This document shows, piece after piece, positions 57,303 to 64,000 of a DNA stretch of 64,000 nucleotides (positions within the stretch are counted from its first letter, which is position 1; the number at the start of each line of letters is the position of its first letter). The notes under the pieces are model-generated. The model saw nothing but the letters and a program-made list of their open reading frames with translations, did not search any database and had not been told where the DNA came from. The stretch covers positions 3,912,501 through 3,976,500 of the forward strand of contig CM065879.1 in assembly GCA_033439255.1 (NCBI GenBank), written 5' to 3'. This DNA comes from Hericium rajendrae. Lineage: Eukaryota; Basidiomycota; Agaricomycetes; Russulales; Hericiaceae. Both the position numbers and the translations under genes were made by a program.

Positions 57303-60300
57303 TCTATCGTAAAAATTCCCGCTACCTATAGGTAGTGGGTCTAAGGGACGCTAAACGTGATTTCACTTTTCGCGCGAGAAAGAAAGTTCATGTGGCTGTG
57401 TCATAATAATGCCAAATACCGTTTCTTTTTGCGCCCCTCACTGTTGACCAACTGCGCCCCTGACTCTTGACCATCTCGTGCTTGTGTTCTTTCTGATACA
57501 TTCCACTGATTATGACTGCGTCTCCATCCGACTCATATGTAGCAGCCGCTGCTGCCAACGATGACATAGGTACGTCATCTGCTCTTGTTCATGTTTCGTG
57601 TCGCTCAACATGTTTTTTAATTTTCTTCTTCTGTAATGTTTGCTTGGTGCGTCTTCTCCTATAATATGTTTTGCTGATGTTCGTCTGCCGTCTTGCATTC
57701 GCATGCGCGTTTTTCTCCATATTGCTTACCCATGCGGGCATTTTGGTTTGTTTAGATGCTCCGCTCCAGATGGATGATGTCTCCTCTTCGTCTTCGTTTC
57801 CTTTACTCCTGATTTTGCATGAGCTAGAACGTGCGTCTCGTCCACGTCTTCGTGAGCTTGCTACTGATCATCATCTGCGAAATTTTGCGACATTATCTGC
57901 CAATGACCTACGTCGATTGCTCGTTACACATCTCTCTAGTGGACATTGTTTATGTGTCGCACATGCCGAGTCCAATTATCACGACGACGCTGACTTGCAT
58001 GACAATGTAGAAATGCATGATGATACATCGGAAGTTAATGTCGATGGACAGATTCATCTTTTGCGTCTTTGGCAACCTCGTCTTCGGCGAACGGCACTAC
58101 GACGTCTGCTTGACATGTATAGCATTGACTTTGCACTAACAGATTCTGTCGGACGTTTGCGTAGGTTGCTCGGTAAATACATCAAGGCTCTTGTGAAAGG
58201 TAAAGCTTCCCCTGCACAAACCCGTGCTCAGCAAGAGGCTCGTAAGATCGCCGCTCGTGAGCATCGAGCTCATATACGAGACCATCGTACGCATGATCGT
58301 CATCGACGCCATGCCGATATTCATGCTGCTTGGCCTCAAAATATCACGTCTACTTTGAAAGATAAACTCGTTCGAGTGTTTCGCGCACAAACATCGAGTG
58401 AGAGCCTTGCGTCGTTTACATGTGCCGCATGTGCTGCCTCTACGCTTTGCAAAGATCAGCATAATGTACCGGTGAAAAACATCAATCTCGATTTACTACG
58501 ATGGGATGCGATGACATCATCGGTACATCCAGAAATGCTGCCGCCTTTGCCTTATGCCTCTGGTCCCTTACGAAATGTGCTTGTCGATCCTGCTGGTGTG
58601 CGTGTAGACGACCACGACGTGCTTACTTTCATGCTATGTCCGACGTGTAAATCTGCATTGGCCAAAAAAAAGGTTCCACCACTTTCTATGGCAAATCATC
58701 TTGTGCTCGGCACGATTCCTGATGAATTGCGTGATCTGACTGTTATTGAAGAGAGCATGATCGCTCTATGTTGTGCCAAATGCTATATTGTACAGTTAAG
58801 TGAGGAAAATCGTACTACTCCAAGCGCCAATTCTCAGCGTGCATTGAAAGGTCATGTCGTTGTCTACCCACAGCGACCGGATGTTGTCGCTAGTATTTTG
58901 CCACCTTCCGTGGAAGAGATTTTGCATCCAATTTGCATTCTATTCATTGGCTCTCAGCGTCCGGACCAAAAGTGGTTGCTTGAACAGGCAAAACCCCTTG
59001 CTGTTCGTGCGGATAAGGTGCGGCGTGCACTGGTTTGGTTGAAAGCGCATAACCCGCTGTACGAGAATATTCATATCTCTGAACCACATCTTAATGCTCT
59101 TCCTGAAAATGGTCCTCTGCCTGCTCATGTCGAGCACGTTGACTCATCAGTCGCAACTGATATGTTGACAGCGGGATATGATCCTTCTGTACCGCTTATT
59201 TCCGATGAATTTCGACAGCACGCTGAAGGGACGTCTGGTGCGAATCCAATTGCTTTTCAAAATGTTGTCATTACAGATGTCGACATTCATGCTCCACCCA
59301 ACGAGTTGCGTGCGGCAGCAATGCGCCATCTGCAGGTCAAACATCAACCGGCATTTTTACTTCCGCATGGAAGCCAACCTGTCAACGAATTTTTTGATCC
59401 TACGTTATTTCCGATGATCTATCCAACACTTTTTCCGTATGGTATTGGCGGCTTTGAAGACCGCTCACGATCAACGGCGCTATCACTTCGGAGGCAAGCC
59501 AAACATTTCTTTTCTTTGGCAGACCGGCGCTTCCAGGAGCATTTTTCATTTCTTTTCACGGTCTTCAACATAATTCAGAGACGCGAATTTTTGTTACACT
59601 CGAGTTTGAAGGTCAAACGCTCGTCATTTGATTCTGTCGCTGCTGACTTTGCTTCGATTTCGGTCGCGGCTATGCATCGAGTGACAGAGCGCGTCGCCCG
59701 TGGTGACTATGCCACTGCTGATAACGATGAGGAACGTGTTGTTCTTCGTCTTATGAAGGAAGTCAAGCTCGTGACCTCACATGTTCCTGGCTCGTCGTCC
59801 GCGCGAATGGCAATGCGCAATGAAGTGCGAGCTCTGATGATTGAGAAGGGCCAACCAAATTTTTATCTCACAATCAATCCTGCCGATATCTACAATCCTT
59901 TGGTGAAGTTCCTTGCAGGCGCAGACATTGACATTGACGATCTCTTACCAGCTGATGTACCGAAATACTGGGAGCAAAGTATGCTTGTCGCCAAGAACCC
60001 GGCGATAGCAGCAAAGTTTTTTCACATCTACATGAAGGCCTTTATTTCTGCATTGCTCGGCTTCGATCCAAAGCAGGACAGCACAGAAGGTGGCATCTTG
60101 GGAGTCGTGCGTGCATATTATGGCTGCGTAGAGGCTCAGGGCCGCGGTACCTTACATTGCCATATGTTAGTATGGATTGAGGGCGGATTGAATCCAGATG
60201 AACTGAAGGCAAAGGCGTCTACTGATGAAGGATTTCAACAGCGTCTATTGTCATTTTTAGATGATACGATCTCCAATTGCATTCCTGAGAATGTGACCGA

Positions 60301-63300
60301 CGATGACGTGAACGTCCCGTCTGATTTTCACCATCCATGTGCTGTGCGTGGCATTCCACTATCCATATCTGCGACACAACTACAGAAATCGCAAGCCCGT
60401 GATATTCACAATCTTGTACGACAATGCCAACTACATCGACATACAAAAACATGTTTCAAGTATTGGAAGGGCGGCTCGGACCCAAAAGTGTGTCGTTTTG
60501 ATTTGGACGAGAGTAATCGCCAACCTGACTCATACGTGGATTCTGACACAGGCGACATATGCCTCCGTTGTCTCGACGGCCTCGTTAACAATTTCAATTC
60601 GACAATTATCTCTGCCATGCGCTGCAATATGGATATTAAATTTGTTGGCAGCGGTGCAGCAGTGAAGGCGATTATATACTACATTACGGATTACATTACC
60701 AAGTCTCAACTCAAAAGCCACATTACATGGGCTGCGTTAGACCGTACCGTACAAAATCTTAAACAGCCGAATGCCAATGACGATGACTACACTGTTCGTG
60801 CGAAACGATTGCTGCAAAAATGTGCGTATGCGATGATCTCTGAACAAGAGTTATGTGCGCCACAGGTTGCGTCGTATTTGATGGACTATCCTGATCATTA
60901 TACTGTGAGTGACTTTCGAAGTCTATATTGGACATCATTTGAACGATGGCTCAACTCTGTTGACCCAGCTGAAGAGCATAATCAGCCGACAAATGAGCAA
61001 AGACACAATGAACATCCTCATCATGACATTCCACGAGAGGATGCTGATCATGATGACCATGCTAGTGATGGGCATGAACCGATTGATGCCGATCTCACAG
61101 TTGACAGTGACGCATCGGGACATCTAATTGCACATGCGACGCAGGTGGCAGATTACCAGCTTCGAGGCCGTGCTCTGACCAAGCTTTGCCTGTGGGACTT
61201 TGTAGCTCAAGTGGAACGAACAGTACGAGCATACCGACAGGAACGCATGCCTACCGACGTGGAAGATGACGTTGCAGATCGAAGCAACAATGAAAGCGAC
61301 GACGACAATGAGGAGGACGAGCATGACATGCAGCCTATTGAGACCAATTCGAACGATATGGATATTGATGCTGCTGTTGACCACGTCACATCACCAATTC
61401 CTGAGTTATCAGTAGATGATGTCCTGTCCATGCTAGATTCCGATGCGCACTTACGTCCACGATTTGATATGGATCACCGACACTCCAATGGCACCTCTCA
61501 TCAATTAAGGATTCTTCATCCTCAGCGCCGCCGTGTACCCGTTCCCATAGGACCTACTCTTCCGCGCCGCGACCGTGCAGAAATCCGGACTCAATATTGT
61601 CGAATGATGCTCTTGCTATTCAAACCTTGGTCCGACCTTCATGATTTGCGCTCAGCAGATGAAACGTGGATAACTGCTTTTGATACCTTCATTCAGACAT
61701 GCTCTGACCGACATCGAGCATACATGGACAATATGCAAATCTTGCATGAGTCTCGCGACTCCCGTGATGATCACTTTGCAGAACGTGCTGCAGAACGACG
61801 TCGGGGACCTGTTGTGCCAGGATTGGGTGTTAACATGTCTCGTAGGACCTTTGTCAATGACGACATGCCGGTAAATGAAACCGATCAACATGCAATCCTT
61901 GAGCTCCTGCAAGAATCAGATGAAACTCGTTCCATACGAAATGGAACGACTCAAGATGATGTTGTCCGCTGTGTACACCATGCCGACAATTGTGGCATCT
62001 TTGATAGTGACCCGTCGCGCACTCCATCAGTCGATCTTGCCAGTGAGACAAATCCGAGCTGCTATGAATTAGCACACGACGATACGCTGGAGAAGATATG
62101 GGACAAAGCGTACCAAACACGACGCGAGCAATGCAAAACAAATGCAACTGCGAGCGCATCCGAGCCCACATTGCCAGTACCAGCGGAAGCACAGAATGTA
62201 CCTCCCGCGGCCGAGATCACCTCTCTGGATATGCTCTCGACCACGTCACCAATGCGACCGACTGTCCAAAATGGTGCGCTCGTATCCACGGCCGTGCCAG
62301 TATTAGACATTGACAGCATCGCTGCTGAGTTCACGTTGAATACTGAGCAACGCCGTGCATTTCGCATCATCGTCAGCCGCAGCACCCAACCAGATGGTGA
62401 TCCCTTGCGCATGTATTTAGGTGGAGCTGGTGGCACAGGGAAAACCCGAGTGATTAATGCCTTACGTGAATACTTTGCAAGAAAAAATGAAACGCGCCAT
62501 CTACGCCTCTGTGCATTCATGGGAATTGCTGCTCGCAATATAGGTGGAATGACGCTGCATGCGGCGCTCTGCCTCAGACAGCGTGCCGCCCATTCTAGCA
62601 ATGTGTCCACAACTCGTCGAGATCTTGCTGCTATGTGGGAAGGTGTTGACTTTCTCTTTGTCGACGAAGTGTCCATGGTCGGTTGCAATCTAATGTTAGA
62701 CATTCATCAAGCCCTTGTCGATGCAAAAGGAAACACAATGCCATTTGGAGGCGTGAACATTATCTTTGCCGGTGATTTCGCCCAACTGGCGCCAGTTGCT
62801 CAGCGCAGCTTATATTCACACATCGGACATCGTGCTGCTGCCAGTTCGTACGGTCAGCGGTCTGTACATGGCAAACTACTCTGGCTTACCATTTCCACGG
62901 TCGTCATCCTAACTGTGCCCATGCGTCAGGCTGGCGATGCAAACGGTCGCTTTGTCGAGCTCTTGAATCGCCTTCGCATTGGTGCATGTACTAGAGAAGA
63001 CTATGCTCTCTTAGAAACTCGCCTTGTCCAAAACGTGAAACTGGATTGGCATGCTCCGACATGGCAACACGCACCATTTTTGTTCCGTACAAATGCGCCA
63101 AAAGACACCTTCAATGAACGTGCAGCTGTTGCTTTTGCCCATCGGACAGGCCGTCCACTACACTGGTACTATGCCCTAGACAAGCACGGAGGTGAGCCTG
63201 TAACCGATCCCGCACTTATCAAGCAGTTGCATAGTTACCATTCTGGCATCACAAACCAGCGGCTCGGCCGTCTTCCCTTAGTGATTGGCATGCCCGTCCT

Positions 63301-64000
63301 CATCGGCCAGAACAACGATGTGCCTGGCGGCATTTGCAACGGTACGGCTGGTACTGTGAAAAAAATCCGGTATACTGTTGATGACCTCGGCTGTCGACAT
63401 GCTACGTCGTGTGTCGTCCACGTTGCTGATGCAGACTCATTGACGCTGCCATACCTAACAGATGGTGATGCTGTCGCTATCGAAGACAAAATGCCGATCC
63501 ACTTTGAGCACCAATTCTCCAAGCAAAAATGCGAGCTCGAACGATTTCAATTACCTCTCGTGCCTGCTTTTGCAATGACCGCCCACAAAGCCCAGGGACA
63601 AACATTCCGACGGATCGTTGCAGACCTCGTCGACGCATATGGCACAGAAACCCCTTACGTGATGCTATCGCGCGTTCAGTCACTGGATGGACTGCTCATA
63701 TTGCGCCCGTTCGAATTCAAGAAGATCAGCAGTCATCCGTCGGAAGACCGTCGTCGTGAGGTTGCTCGACTAGAATTGCACAGACTGCAAACAACCGTAG
63801 ACCACGGTACATCGTCCGAGGTGCGACATGCGAGACAGCAATTAGCACATCGACATGACCTAGCGACTGAGACAATGCTAACGGACTTACCTGCTGATCT
63901 TAGTGCCAATGCACGCACAGCCTGTCTCGGCCGAGTTCAAGAAACAGTGCTCTCTGCACCAATGCTGGCACCACCGACGAGATCGCTACCAACCCGCCCG
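57303..64000 (+). mobile_element. Autonomous Helitron, 5' part; 3' end outside the window
   Basis: Rolling-circle DNA transposon judged by its Rep-helicase. A candidate 5' end is TC at 57303 preceded by A, as Helitrons require; a perfect 14-bp palindrome CTACCTATAGGTAG lies about 20 bp inside. The terminal hairpin and CTRR end are not in the window, so the boundary remains provisional. Confidence 0.75.
57512..64000 (+). CDS. Helitron Rep-helicase, open at window end
   Basis: Exon 1 is 57512-57569; a 186-nt intron (57570-57755, GTACGT to TTTAG) follows, then one frame without stop to 64000, over 2,080 codons. The order is a Cys-rich N-terminal region (CAACAASTLC, CPTCKSAL), a Helitron-like N domain (LLPHGSQPVNEFFDPTLFP), the Rep nuclease with the HUH box GRGTLHCHMLVW and the two-Tyr motif YYITDYITK, a Cys/His segment, an acidic linker, then a PIF1-type helicase with Walker A GGAGGTGKT, Walker B FLFVDEVSMVG and the late motif FAMTAHKAQGQTF. 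All catalytic residues are present, so the element may still move. The C-terminal end is cut by the window. Confidence 0.9.

Overview
The window looks like an Agaricomycete (Basidiomycota) nuclear chromosome, plausibly a polypore-type wood decayer. Genes are cut by many 45-65 nt GT-AG introns with CTAAC-type branch points. The gene content (tandem F-box genes, TauD-type dioxygenase, P450, GH79 glucuronidase, spliced Ngaro-type retroelement, Helitron) fits that group. No species can be named from the sequence alone.

Region 1 (1-13.5 kb) is a nested repeat island. Three copies of one transposon-like element (A 1-2282, cut by the window edge; B 2623-5450, inverted; C 6494-9389) share the short terminal inverted repeat CATCTGAGAAAA. 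B and C have 2-bp target duplications (GT and TT) that can be checked against empty sites inside the same window. They sit in or beside arrays of a 23-bp minisatellite. C is nested in a foldback structure whose arms run out into oppositely oriented minisatellite arrays. Each element has AT-rich ends full of TAGCTAT motifs, a GC-rich core without convincing protein coding, a TATA box driving a leftward chain of about 30-nt exons, and a rightward intron followed at once by a hairpin whose stem covaries between copies. A diverged fourth relative (D) lies at about 10.5-11.5 kb. This is the most novel part of the window.

Region 2 (13.5-40.8 kb) holds host genes: two tandem F-box paralogues; a zinc-knuckle/TPR/J-domain fusion; a TauD-family dioxygenase; an F-box/WD40/UIM protein resembling Ufo1; ARPC5 of the Arp2/3 complex; two conserved proteins of unknown function; a cytochrome P450; a decayed phosphopantetheinyl transferase; and a secreted GH79 enzyme. 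Several genes carry single-base indels in short base runs. One of them is ARPC5, normally a core gene, so consensus errors should be suspected before pseudogenes.

Region 3 (41.8-48.2 kb) is a YR retrotransposon of PAT/Ngaro layout: split direct repeats, gag, RT-RNase H with a 581-bp intron, and tyrosine recombinase, all on the minus strand.

Region 4 (48.9-56.9 kb) carries the inner-ring nucleoporin Nup192/Nup205 and, converging on it, the Golgi traffic protein Sft2. Region 5 (57.3 kb to the window end) is the 5' part of an autonomous Helitron whose Rep/helicase frame stays open for more than 2,000 codons.

Exon limits below were placed by eye from splice signals and reading frame.
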